In this document: positions 1-6,257 of the stretch, piece after piece
Layout: each line of letters begins with the position of its first letter
Position numbering within the stretch: the stretch's first letter is position 1
Origin: Holophagaceae bacterium UBA1801
GTDB lineage: Bacteria; Acidobacteriota; Holophagae; Holophagales; Holophagaceae
NCBI GenBank assembly: GCA_002319925.1
Contig: DCFP01000135.1
Location: forward strand, 37,345 to 64,406
Direction: 5' to 3'
DNA: 27,062 nt
Translations under genes and position numbers: made by a program
Notes under the pieces: generated by a model
What the model was told of the DNA's origin: nothing
The model's input: the letters and a program-made list of their open reading frames with translations, nothing else
The model's database searches: none

Positions 1-1164
1 GGCGGCGATGACCATGGCCATGCCGGCGCGCACGTCCGGGGAAACGAGGGTGGAGCCCTTGAGCTTGGCGGGGCCGGTGACCACGGCGCGGTGGGGATCG
101 CAGAGGATGATCCGCGCTCCCATACCGATGAGCTTGTCCACGAAGAACATGCGGGACTCGAAGAGCTTCTCGTGCACGAGCACCGTGCCATCCACCTGCG
201 TGGCGACCACGGTGATGATGGACGTGAGGTCCGGCGGGAAGCCGGGCCAGGGCGCGTCGTCGATCTTGGGGATCTGGCCGCCCAGATCAGGGTTCACGGC
301 CATGGCCTGGTCCGAGGAGACGTGCAGCGCGTTGCCGGTGATGCGCCAGGAGATGCCCAGCTTGGCGAAGGCGATGCGCATCATGCGTAGATCGTTGGGC
401 TCCACGTTCTCGATGACGAGCTCCCCGCGGGTCACCGCCGCGAGGCCGATGAAGGAGCCGATCTCCATGAAGTCGGGGCCGATGGCGAAATCGGCGCCAT
501 GCAGTTTCTCGGCGCCCTCGATGGTGAGGATGTTCGACCCGATGCCCGTGATGTGGCCGCCCATGGCGTTGATCAGGCGGCAGAGATCCTGGACGTGGGG
601 CTCGCTGGCCGCATTGCGCAGAATGGTAGTGCCCTTGGCGAGGGCCGCGCCCATGATGGCGTTTTCGGTGGCGGTGACAGAGGCTTCATCCAGGAAGATG
701 TCTGAACCCGTGAGCCTGGGAGCCGTGAAGACATACTGTCCGTTGATGTCCACCCGCGCGCCCAGTTCCTCCAGGGCCAGGAAGTGCGTATCCAGCCGCC
801 GCCGTCCGATGACATCGCCGCCCGGAGGCGCCAGGATCGCCTGGCCCGTGCGCGCCAGTAGAGGACCGGCGAAGAGGATGGCCGCGCGGATGCGCTTGGC
901 CTGTTCCGCGGGGATCTCGGATTTTAAGAGACCCTTGCTGGTGACGCGCCAATCGTTGGGCGACAAGCGCTCCACCGTGGCGCCCAGGAAGTTCAGGATA
1001 TCGAACATGACCTGGACATCCTCGATGTCCGGGATGTTGCGCAGGAGGACCGGTTCGTCCGTGAGCAGGGTGGCGGCGATGCAGGGCAGGGCCGCGTTCT
1101 TGTTGCCAGAGGCGCGCACGCTCCCCTTGATGGGGAAGCCGCCTTCAATCTCGTATTTGTACAT
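1..1164 (-). CDS. murA: UDP-N-acetylglucosamine 1-carboxyvinyltransferase MurA (partial, C-terminus beyond window), Cys-to-Asp active site
   Basis: MurA transfers enolpyruvate from PEP to UDP-GlcNAc, the first committed cytoplasmic step of peptidoglycan synthesis. The visible 388 codons cover most of a roughly 420-residue enzyme; the 3' end lies left of the window. The N-terminus has the family motif SGNKNAAL with Lys22 and Asn23, the same numbering as the E. coli enzyme. The active-site loop reads PPGGDVIGRRRLD: Asp117 (codon at 814-816) stands where most MurA enzymes carry the catalytic, fosfomycin-reactive cysteine (Cys115 in E. coli). Cys-to-Asp MurA enzymes are known from Mycobacterium tuberculosis, Chlamydia and Borrelia and are active but fosfomycin-insensitive. 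The ATG at 1164 was chosen because the conserved N-terminus begins there, although no strong ribosome site precedes it. It lies 117 bp downstream of the ketosynthase gene on the same strand; co-transcription is possible but not shown. Confidence 0.95.
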   Translation of the reverse strand, partial: MYKYEIEGGFPIKGSVRASGNKNAALPCIAATLLTDEPVLLRNIPDIEDVQVMFDILNFLGATVERLSPNDWRVTSKGLLKSEIPAEQAKRIRAAILFAGPLLARTGQAILAPPGGDVIGRRRLDTHFLALEELGARVDINGQYVFTAPRLTGSDIFLDEASVTATENAIMGAALAKGTTILRNAASEPHVQDLCRLINAMGGHITGIGSNILTIEGAEKLHGADFAIGPDFMEIGSFIGLAAVTRGELVIENVEPNDLRMMRIAFAKLGISWRITGNALHVSSDQAMAVNPDLGGQIPKIDDAPWPGFPPDLTSIITVVATQVDGTVLVHEKLFESRMFFVDKLIGMGARIILCDPHRAVVTGPAKLKGSTLVSPDVRAGMAMVIAA

Positions 1165-1281
1165 GGGGTTCAGGCCGTGGTGAGTTCAAGGTTGGGAGGA
1201 ATCTGATCTGGGTCGTGGTTCCAGCCATGATTATCCCCGCCGGAAGGATCTCCGGGAAGGCGGATCTGTCATGGTTCGCTG

Positions 1282-2511
1282 CTACTTCTCGCAGCGGATG
1301 ATCAGGGACGTGTTGATGCCGCCGAAGGCGAAGTTGTTGCTCATGAACACGTCGCAATCCAAGGAGCGGCCCTGCCCCTGGATGTAGTCCAGTTCGCCGC
1401 AGCGCGGGTCCACGCTCTCGAGATTCAGGGTCGGCGCCACCCAGCCCGTGCGCAGCATCTGGATGCCCACCCAGGCCTCGATGGAGCCGCAGGCGCCCAG
1501 GGCATGGCCAAAGAAGCTCTTGAGGGACGAGATGGGCACGGCCCGCTGGAAGGTGGCGCGCGTGGCCTGGCTCTCGGCGATATCCCCGTGCTCCGTGGCC
1601 GTTCCGTGGGCGTTCACCCAGCCGATGGCATCGGGCGAAATGCCGGCGTCCTCGATGGCCAGTTGCATGGTGACGGCCATGGTTTCCTTCTGGGGCTGTG
1701 TGATGTGGGCGCCATCAGAGTTGGTGCCAAAGCCAAGGATCTCGGCGAAGATCCTGGCGCCGCGGGCCAGGGCATGCTCCCGCTCCTCGAGGATGAAGGT
1801 GCAGGCGCCTTCGCCCAGCACCAGCCCATCGCGGTTCTTGTCAAAGGGCCGCGGCGACGTGGAGGGGAAATCGTTGCGGAGGCTGGTGGCGAACAGCGTG
1901 TCGAAGACTGCCGCGTGGCAGAAGCTCAGCTCGTCGCAGCCCCCTGCCACCATGGCGTCCTGCTTGCCAGCCTTGATGGATTCGTAGGCGTAGCCGATGG
2001 CCTGGCTGCTGGAGGTGCAGGCGCTGCTCGTGGGGATCACTCGGCCCTTCAAGCCGAAGAAGACCCCGATATTGACGGCGGCGGTGTGGCTCATGGACTG
2101 GATGTAGCCCGTGGCGCTGATGTTCTTGAAGTGGCCCTCGGCCACGCCGGTGCCCAGGGCAAGCATGGGCTCCAGGCTGCCCGACGAGGAGCCGTACGCC
2201 ACACCCATGCGGCCGTTCTGGATGGCGGGGGTGTTCAGCAGTCCGGCATCGATGAAGGCGAGCTCCGTGGCCCGGACTCCGAGCATGGCCACGCGCCCCA
2301 TGGAGCGGACGATCTTGCGCGGGTAATGGGAGGGCACTTCGAAGTGATCGACCGGGACGCCCAGCCGCGTCTGGAGATCGACATAACGATTCCATTCGGG
2401 CATCTGGCGCACGCCACTCTTGCCGGAATGCAGTGACTTCTCGATGGCGGCCCAGTCATCGCCCAGGGCCGTGATGCCGCCCATGCCCGTAACCACGACA
2501 CGTCGATTCAA
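1282..2511 (-). CDS. Beta-ketoacyl-ACP synthase II (FabF/ApeR-like ketosynthase)
   Basis: Condenses an acyl chain with malonyl-ACP in a dissociated fatty-acid or polyene pathway. The 409-residue thiolase-fold protein opens with the ketosynthase signature RRVVVTGMGG. It keeps the whole active site: Cys165 in SSACTSSS, His302 in NAHGTATEHGD, Lys331 and His336 in SLKSFFGHALGA, and ends with the usual NNFAFGGINTSLI block. It is therefore a true ketosynthase and not a chain-length factor. A TTG start at 2511 was chosen: it overlaps the TGA of the upstream ketoreductase (TTGA) and follows GGAGG by six bases. The frame stays open further upstream, but that part is a shadow of the ketoreductase gene. 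It is the last gene of the seven-gene operon. The neighbours (ApeP-like dehydratase, ketoreductase) suggest an ApeR-like role, but assignment within the FabF/APE family is inference. Confidence 0.9.
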   Translation of the reverse strand: MNRRVVVTGMGGITALGDDWAAIEKSLHSGKSGVRQMPEWNRYVDLQTRLGVPVDHFEVPSHYPRKIVRSMGRVAMLGVRATELAFIDAGLLNTPAIQNGRMGVAYGSSSGSLEPMLALGTGVAEGHFKNISATGYIQSMSHTAAVNIGVFFGLKGRVIPTSSACTSSSQAIGYAYESIKAGKQDAMVAGGCDELSFCHAAVFDTLFATSLRNDFPSTSPRPFDKNRDGLVLGEGACTFILEEREHALARGARIFAEILGFGTNSDGAHITQPQKETMAVTMQLAIEDAGISPDAIGWVNAHGTATEHGDIAESQATRATFQRAVPISSLKSFFGHALGACGSIEAWVGIQMLRTGWVAPTLNLESVDPRCGELDYIQGQGRSLDCDVFMSNNFAFGGINTSLIIRCEK

Positions 2512-3254
2512 ACCATGCCTCCGTTCACGCCAATGACTTGGCGGGTGATGTAGCCCGCGGCATCCGAGAAGAGGAAGCCCACGAGGGCTGCGACGTCCGA
2601 AGGTTCCCCTACGCGCTTCATGGGAATGGCCTGCAGGGCGTATTCCAGGGTGGTGGCATCCACCATGTCCGAGGAGATCAAGCCGGGTGCGATGGCGTTG
2701 ACGGTGATGTTGCGGCCCGCCAGTTCCACGGCGAGGGCCTTGGTGGCGCCGATGAGGCCCGCCTTGGCCGCGCTGTAGTTCACCTGCCCGCGGTTGCCGA
2801 CCACGCCGGAGACAGACGAGATGCAGACGATTCGCCCGCCCTTGCGCAGCCGGATCATGGGCATCATCAGGGGCTGGACGACGTTGAAGAACCCATCGAG
2901 ATCCGTGCGCAGGACGCTGTCCCATTCCTCCCCGGTAAGGGCCGGGAAGGCGTTGTCCCGGGCGATCCCAGCGTTGCAGACCACACCGTAGTAGGCACCA
3001 TCTGCGGCGATGAGATCCTCCAGGCGATGCTTGACCTCGTCACGGTTCGTGACATCGAAGGCCACCACATCGGCGTGGCCTCCCAGGCTCTGGATCTCGC
3101 CGCAAAGGCTCCCCGCCTTGGCGATCTGGCTCCGGCAGTGGAGGGTGACCTGGAAGCCGTCCCTGGCGAGCTGCAGGGCGATGGCCCTTCCGATGCTGCC
3201 GGTGGCGCCGGTCACGAGGACTTTTCGTCGGGAAGGCTGGGCGGAACTATTCAT
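2508..3254 (-). CDS. fabG: 3-oxoacyl-ACP reductase, SDR family (FabG/ApeQ-like)
   Basis: NADPH-dependent short-chain dehydrogenase that should reduce the 3-ketoacyl-ACP made by the adjacent ketosynthase. The 248-residue protein has the Rossmann glycine motif TGATGSIGRAIA near residues 15-26, the NAG motif, and the catalytic set Ser147, Tyr160 and Lys164 (ISSVSG then NYSAAKAG). A PG motif and the C-terminal VNGG typical of FabG follow. The start ATG overlaps the TGA of the dehydratase gene by four bases (ATGA), and the stop overlaps the TTG of the ketosynthase, so translational coupling is likely. In aryl-polyene clusters the same dehydratase-reductase-synthase order is seen (ApeP-ApeQ-ApeR). 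A housekeeping fabG role cannot be excluded, but the context favours a dedicated pathway reductase. Confidence 0.9.
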   Translation of the reverse strand: MNSSAQPSRRKVLVTGATGSIGRAIALQLARDGFQVTLHCRSQIAKAGSLCGEIQSLGGHADVVAFDVTNRDEVKHRLEDLIAADGAYYGVVCNAGIARDNAFPALTGEEWDSVLRTDLDGFFNVVQPLMMPMIRLRKGGRIVCISSVSGVVGNRGQVNYSAAKAGLIGATKALAVELAGRNITVNAIAPGLISSDMVDATTLEYALQAIPMKRVGEPSDVAALVGFLFSDAAGYITRQVIGVNGGMV

Positions 3255-3679
3255 GTGGGCTCGAACGTTTTTACCATAGCACGGGCCACGGTCTGCCCGA
3301 GATGCCGGATCTCGCAGGCGAACGCACTGAGACCGGACTCGTCGAGGAAGCGCAGCTCGATCTCTACTTCCAGAATCGAACCGGCGGGAAAGCGTGGCAT
3401 CCAGCTTTCATAATTCCTTGTGCCGAGATTGAAGCCGACCCGGGGGGGTTGGCCGTGAAGGCGTTTGCGCGCACCACTATAGGCGCTGACGGTCTGAGCC
3501 ATCAGCTCGATGCCGAACCAGCCCGGCATGGAACCATCCGCTTCCGCGTACCACGCCTCAGGATCCACGCACACCTGGGCGATGCACTTCTCATCCGAGG
3601 CCTCGACGATGCGGTCCAGCAGGAGCAGCGGCGGCCGATGGACCAGCAGATCGATGGGCTTCCATGGTGTCTCGCTCAC
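3251..3679 (-). CDS. ApeP-like 3-hydroxyacyl-ACP dehydratase (hotdog fold)
   Basis: Likely dehydrates 3-hydroxyacyl-ACP to the trans-2-enoyl form, giving the double bond of each extension cycle. The 142-residue protein has the family's N-terminal LLVHRPPLLLLDRI block with His14 as the probable catalytic histidine, and the central hotdog helix around GIELMAQTVSAYSG, where ApeP-like proteins usually read AQ. It lacks the features of FabA or FabZ proper. A GTG start at 3679 was chosen: GGAGG lies seven bases upstream and the GTG overlaps the TGA of the lipoprotein gene (GTGA). The open frame extends upstream to 4249, but that part is a shadow of the lipoprotein gene. No enoyl-reductase gene is visible in the operon, so double bonds might be kept. 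That is inference. Confidence 0.82.
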   Translation of the reverse strand: MSETPWKPIDLLVHRPPLLLLDRIVEASDEKCIAQVCVDPEAWYAEADGSMPGWFGIELMAQTVSAYSGARKRLHGQPPRVGFNLGTRNYESWMPRFPAGSILEVEIELRFLDESGLSAFACEIRHLGQTVARAMVKTFEPT

Positions 3680-4239
3680 GAGGGGTCCTCCAACGTGGTC
3701 ATGACGGCATGGATATGAAGGAGCGGCAGATCGAAGATCACCTTCTGGAACGGGGGAGCAGATCCTTCCCGTCGAATGGTCAGCACCACGCTTCCCTTGC
3801 GCCGCAGGGTGCGGAGGTTCCCCTCTTCCAGCAGCTCGGCATCCCTTTGAAGCCCGTGCCGGGCCTCCTCCAAAGGCCAGTCGGCGAGCTGGACGAGCGC
3901 CGGCAGAAGCCGCGGATCGAACTGCTTCGGCAAAGGAACGCGGACATCCTGGGCGACCGAGCCCTGTCTGACATCGAGGATGAACAGGAGTTGTCCGAGA
4001 GGGGCAGAGGCCACCAAACCCATGTGGTCTGCGTTGTTCTCCAGCGACGTGATGAGTCGATTCAAGCGGCCATCGGGTTCCTGGAAGACCAGTTCCTGGG
4101 TCGCCGTGAACGCGGGTCCCGTTTGCGGCGCGCGCAGGAGGAAAGGAACGCCTCGATCCACGTAGACGGGCGTCATGGTTGGTGGGCGGCAACCCGCCAA
4201 GCCGAGCAGCAGCCACGGAACCAGCCAGAGAGTTTTCAT
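3676..4239 (-). CDS. Putative outer-membrane/periplasmic lipoprotein, DUF3261-like
   Basis: A 187-residue protein with a lipoprotein signal peptide: two-residue n-region with Lys2, hydrophobic stretch, and lipobox LAGC with the acylated cysteine at position 17. The mature part is beta-rich in appearance, with no catalytic motif that I recognise. Its length, lipobox and place inside a ketosynthase/ACP operon match the DUF3261 lipoproteins found in aryl-polyene clusters; this family call is from memory of context and general sequence character and is not certain. Such proteins are thought to help move or anchor the lipid product at the outer membrane. The start at 4239 puts the signal peptide at the extreme N-terminus; an alternative ATG at 4251 would add four residues. 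The gene follows the first ACP gene after 52 bp that hold a hairpin. Confidence 0.75.
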   Translation of the reverse strand: MKTLWLVPWLLLGLAGCRPPTMTPVYVDRGVPFLLRAPQTGPAFTATQELVFQEPDGRLNRLITSLENNADHMGLVASAPLGQLLFILDVRQGSVAQDVRVPLPKQFDPRLLPALVQLADWPLEEARHGLQRDAELLEEGNLRTLRRKGSVVLTIRREGSAPPFQKVIFDLPLLHIHAVMTTLEDPS

Positions 4240-4265
4240 GCGGAGGCACATCCCGCCACCGGCCG

Positions 4266-4284
4266 GGGCTTTCGAGGAAAGCCC
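4266..4284 (-). promoter_or_regulatory. Hairpin between ACP gene and lipoprotein gene
   Basis: A perfect 7-bp stem (GGGCTTT pairing with AAAGCCC) with a 5-base loop lies eight bases past the stop of the ACP gene. It has no U-tract, so it is not a classic terminator. It could limit read-through or protect the 3' end of a processed ACP message, raising ACP over the enzymes encoded downstream. The function is inference. Confidence 0.4.
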
Positions 4285-4291
4285 AGACGGA

Positions 4292-4546
4292 TCAGGCTTC
4301 CTGGAGCATGGTATGGACAGATTCCACCACATCGCTGACTGTGCGGACGCCCTTGAATTCCTCTGCCTTCACGCGACGTCCCGTGATGTCCTGCAGCTGG
4401 ATTGCCAGTTCCACGGCGTCAATGCTATCGAGATCCAGGTCCGTGAAAAGGTGCGACTGGAGGGAGATCTTCGCCGGATCCAGCTGAAAGGTCTCCGCCA
4501 GCACATCCCGCAGCTTGATGAAGATTTCGTCCTTGGTCATGGTCAT
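4292..4546 (-). CDS. Acyl carrier protein (first of two kinds, ApeE/F-like)
   Basis: An 84-residue acidic carrier protein. The phosphopantetheine attachment site is DLDLDSIDAVEL with Ser41. It should carry the growing chain between ketosynthase, reductase and dehydratase after activation by a 4'-phosphopantetheinyl transferase, which is not encoded in the window. The start at 4546 is preceded by GGAG about nine bases upstream; an in-frame ATG two codons later is less well placed. It follows the other ACP gene after 24 bp. It differs from the neighbouring ACP over most of its length, so the two are probably not a recent duplication and may serve different steps. Confidence 0.92.
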   Translation of the reverse strand: MTMTKDEIFIKLRDVLAETFQLDPAKISLQSHLFTDLDLDSIDAVELAIQLQDITGRRVKAEEFKGVRTVSDVVESVHTMLQEA

Positions 4547-4570
4547 GAAGGAATCTCCAATGGCAGTCGT

Positions 4571-4837
4571 TCAGGGCTTGGCCTGGCTGGCGAGAAAGTC
4601 CACCAGGGATCGGACGGTGGTCTCTGCATGTACCGCGGCAGACTTGTCCTCCGGGGCTTCGAGGTGGAATTTCTTCCGGAGTGCGATATCGAGCTCGAGG
4701 CCGTCGATGGAATCCAGGCCCAGTCCGCCTTTGAAGAGGGGCTCGTCGTCCCCGATCTCCTCGGGCTGCACATCATCCAACTCAAGCGTGTTGACGATGA
4801 ACTGCTTCATTTCAATGGGCGTGATCATTGGACTCAT
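4571..4837 (-). CDS. Acyl carrier protein (second kind)
   Basis: An 88-residue carrier protein with attachment motif GLGLDSIDGLEL and Ser43, followed by an acidic helix. The ATG at 4837 was chosen because AAGGA lies about six bases upstream; it makes the gene overlap the acyltransferase gene by 26 bp. Later in-frame ATGs at 4828 and 4810 are possible, the last leaving no overlap. Paired divergent ACPs directly behind a PlsC-like acyltransferase are typical of aryl-polyene clusters (ApeD-ApeE-ApeF order). One ACP may serve chain elongation and the other starter loading or transfer to the acyltransferase; which does which cannot be told from sequence. Confidence 0.92.
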   Translation of the reverse strand: MSPMITPIEMKQFIVNTLELDDVQPEEIGDDEPLFKGGLGLDSIDGLELDIALRKKFHLEAPEDKSAAVHAETTVRSLVDFLASQAKP

Positions 4838-5606
4838 TGACTTCCTTGTTGAAATGACCTTCCAGTTCCCTGGTCAGCACACGTGCCGCTTGGCATTGAG
4901 TTAAACGCTCGATCCCCGGCAAGTCAAAGGCGAGCGGAGCCTGGGCGTGGATACGGTACCGGCAGGTCCGAACCGGAATATCATACCATTTCGCGCCCTT
5001 TTCCAGCAGCGGCGGGTCGCAGGTCACGATCAGGGGGACGATGGGAGCCCGGCTGCCCAAGGCCAGGTGAGCGGCACCCCGCTGGAAATGCAAGGGCTTG
5101 CCCTGGTGGGAGCGGGTGCCCTCGGGAAAGACGATGAGGCTGTTGCCCTTGGCCAGGACCTCCGCGCCCCGGGCGAGGACATCTTCGGGGTCCAGATTGG
5201 GGACATGGCCGGCCATGCGGACCAGACCCCCGAAGAAGGGATTGTTGTAGACGCCCTTTTTGACCACGCAGGCCGACTCCCCCAGGACCGAGATGATGAG
5301 CACCACGTCGAGGTACCCGGGATGATTGGCCAGGATCAGCTTGCCCGCCAACTCGCGCGCCTCCAGCAGACCCTCCACCTCGAGGCTGAGTATGCCCGTG
5401 GCCTCCATAGCCCAGACGAAGGCTTTGAAGAACAAGTGAATGAGCCGCCGTCCGCGCTGTTGTCTCTTCAGGGCATCGCGGCAGGTCAGTTTCACGAGAG
5501 GCACGATCAGAGTCGAAACGAGTAGGCCTCCGAGGCCGAGGATCGAGAACAGACAGCCACTGGCCAGGATCTTCCCGCCCTGCTTGATGCGGCCCGCCAC
5601 GGACAT
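4812..5606 (-). CDS. PlsC-family 1-acyl-glycerol-3-phosphate-type acyltransferase (ApeD-like)
   Basis: Membrane-bound acyltransferase expected to move an acyl group from ACP or CoA to a lipid or sugar-lipid acceptor. A hydrophobic segment spans about residues 15-40. The HX4D motif NHPGYLD gives His95 and Asp100, and the glycerophosphate-binding motif FPEGTRS has Glu162. The ATG at 5606 was chosen because GAGG sits five bases upstream; a GTG at 5621 would add five residues. It is the first gene of the minus-strand operon and is preceded by a promoter-like sequence at 5706-5735. With two ACP genes right behind it, it probably acts on the polyene or fatty-acid product of this cluster rather than in general phospholipid synthesis, but the substrate is unknown. 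Confidence 0.87.
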   Translation of the reverse strand: MSVAGRIKQGGKILASGCLFSILGLGGLLVSTLIVPLVKLTCRDALKRQQRGRRLIHLFFKAFVWAMEATGILSLEVEGLLEARELAGKLILANHPGYLDVVLIISVLGESACVVKKGVYNNPFFGGLVRMAGHVPNLDPEDVLARGAEVLAKGNSLIVFPEGTRSHQGKPLHFQRGAAHLALGSRAPIVPLIVTCDPPLLEKGAKWYDIPVRTCRYRIHAQAPLAFDLPGIERLTQCQAARVLTRELEGHFNKEVNESNDHAH

Positions 5607-5705
5607 TTCAGCCTCGCCCACCGGATCGAGTGACGGGGACAGCAGGTATCATCGGCTTGCAATCGCCTTGTTCGCTGATCTGCATGCGGTCTCTTGGTTG
5701 GTGGA

Positions 5706-5735
5706 AATAAAGGGTGATCAGTTTCGGGCTGTCAA
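5706..5735 (-). promoter_or_regulatory. Putative sigma-70-type promoter for the acyltransferase-ketosynthase operon
   Basis: On the minus strand a perfect -35 box TTGACA (5730-5735) is followed after 18 bases by TTTATT (5706-5711), which matches four of six positions of the -10 consensus. It lies about 100 bp upstream of the acyltransferase start and 20 bp from the left end of the MITE-like element. Called from pattern only. Confidence 0.5.
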
Positions 5736-5754
5736 GCATGATACCCGCATGTCT

Positions 5755-5774
5755 CTAGGAGCGTGTCCAAGTAA
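5755..5774 (+). repeat. Left terminal inverted repeat of MITE-like element
   Basis: Twenty bases that match the reverse complement of 6075-6094 without mismatch. The first four bases, CTAG, may be target duplication rather than element. Confidence 0.8.
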
Positions 5775-5920
5775 GCGGCCGGGACAGCGTTGAGCGGAAA
5801 GGGCTTGGAGGCAAGGAAGTGAGTGAAGGGCGATGCAGCTCCATCGTCCGAACTCGCTGACGCAGCATACGAGCCCTTTCCGCTCAACCCTTCGGGCTGG
5901 GCGCGGTAGGAACGCCGGCT

Positions 5921-5964
5921 CCAGCAAGCAGTGCTTGCTGGGAGCGCAGTCCAGTGGACTGCGC
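5921..5964. repeat. Two adjacent perfect palindromes inside the MITE-like element
   Basis: Each unit is 21 bp: a 10-bp arm, a single central G and the exact complementary arm. Arms are ccagcaagca (5921-5941) and gcgcagtcca (5944-5964). They stand only two bases apart, with unrelated arm sequences but the same geometry. They could form cruciforms, or back-to-back RNA hairpins when transcribed. Confidence 0.8.
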
Positions 5965-6074
5965 GATAGCCGCCGTTCAGCTCGGCGTCGAAAAGCTTGT
6001 CCGTAGTACCCCGCTACGGCCTGCGCTGTTCTCCTTGATCTGCTCGCCTGGCGCACCCAGCGCTGCCCGGCCCA

Positions 6075-6094
6075 TTACTTGGACACGCTCCTAG
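6075..6094 (-). repeat. Right terminal inverted repeat of MITE-like element
   Basis: Exact reverse complement of 5755-5774, ending in CTAG. Confidence 0.8.
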
Positions 6095-6137
6095 CCCCGC
6101 GCCTTCCTCCACAATGGGCAGAAGAGGCGCGGCCAGA

Positions 6138-6166
6138 TTGACACTTCGCTAAAAACATGGCATCAA
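6138..6166 (+). promoter_or_regulatory. Putative promoter for the deacetylase-glycosyltransferase operon
   Basis: A perfect TTGACA at 6138-6143 is followed after 17 bases by CATCAA (6161-6166), which fits only three of six -10 positions. It lies just outside the right end of the MITE-like element and about 90 bp before the ATG at 6258. The weak -10 box makes this tentative. Confidence 0.35.
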
Positions 6167-6257
6167 TCCTTACCAGGGAGGCCCTCGCCGTACTGACCCT
6201 TCGCAGATCCGTGATTGTCGCTCTGTGTCTCCTGCTTCGTGGAAAAGGAAATCACCG

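Larger units (their letters stand above)
5755..6094. mobile_element. MITE-like non-autonomous element, 340 bp, with terminal inverted repeats
   Basis: The two ends are perfect 20-bp inverted repeats: ctaggagcgtgtccaagtaa at 5755-5774 and its exact reverse complement at 6075-6094. Similarity continues imperfectly for about 15 bp inward (GGCCGGG then AGCG on both sides). The outermost CTAG on each side is itself a palindrome and could be a 4-bp target duplication, as IS5-group transposases make (YTAR); then the element proper would be 332 bp. Inside are an inverted repeat (5789-5805 with 5872-5888), two perfect palindromes (5921-5941 and 5944-5964) and a small hairpin at 6001-6019. The longest internal open frame (minus strand, 112 codons) has no transposase motif. 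It sits between the divergent promoters without breaking a gene. Confidence 0.75.

Noticed and set aside
8..1183. A 391-codon plus-strand frame opposite murA
   Set aside because: It is antisense to a gene with clear MurA motifs, and its translation (rich in Met, Ser, Arg, Pro) shows no domain.
1165..1281. Terminator between the ketosynthase gene and murA
   Set aside because: Only a loose CCGCC/GGCGG pairing over a long loop is present and no T-tract follows, so I cannot support a terminator.
2512..2925. Upstream extension of the ketosynthase frame to 2925
   Set aside because: It lies wholly inside the ketoreductase gene in another frame and has no ketosynthase similarity; the TTG at 2511 with GGAGG fits the conserved N-terminus.
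3680..4249. Upstream extension of the dehydratase frame to 4249
   Set aside because: It is a shadow of the lipoprotein gene; the hotdog domain is complete from the GTG at 3679.
5718..6056. A 112-codon minus-strand frame across the MITE-like element
   Set aside because: It runs through the left terminal repeat and both palindromes, has no transposase motif and no ribosome site. It is better explained as structured non-coding element sequence.
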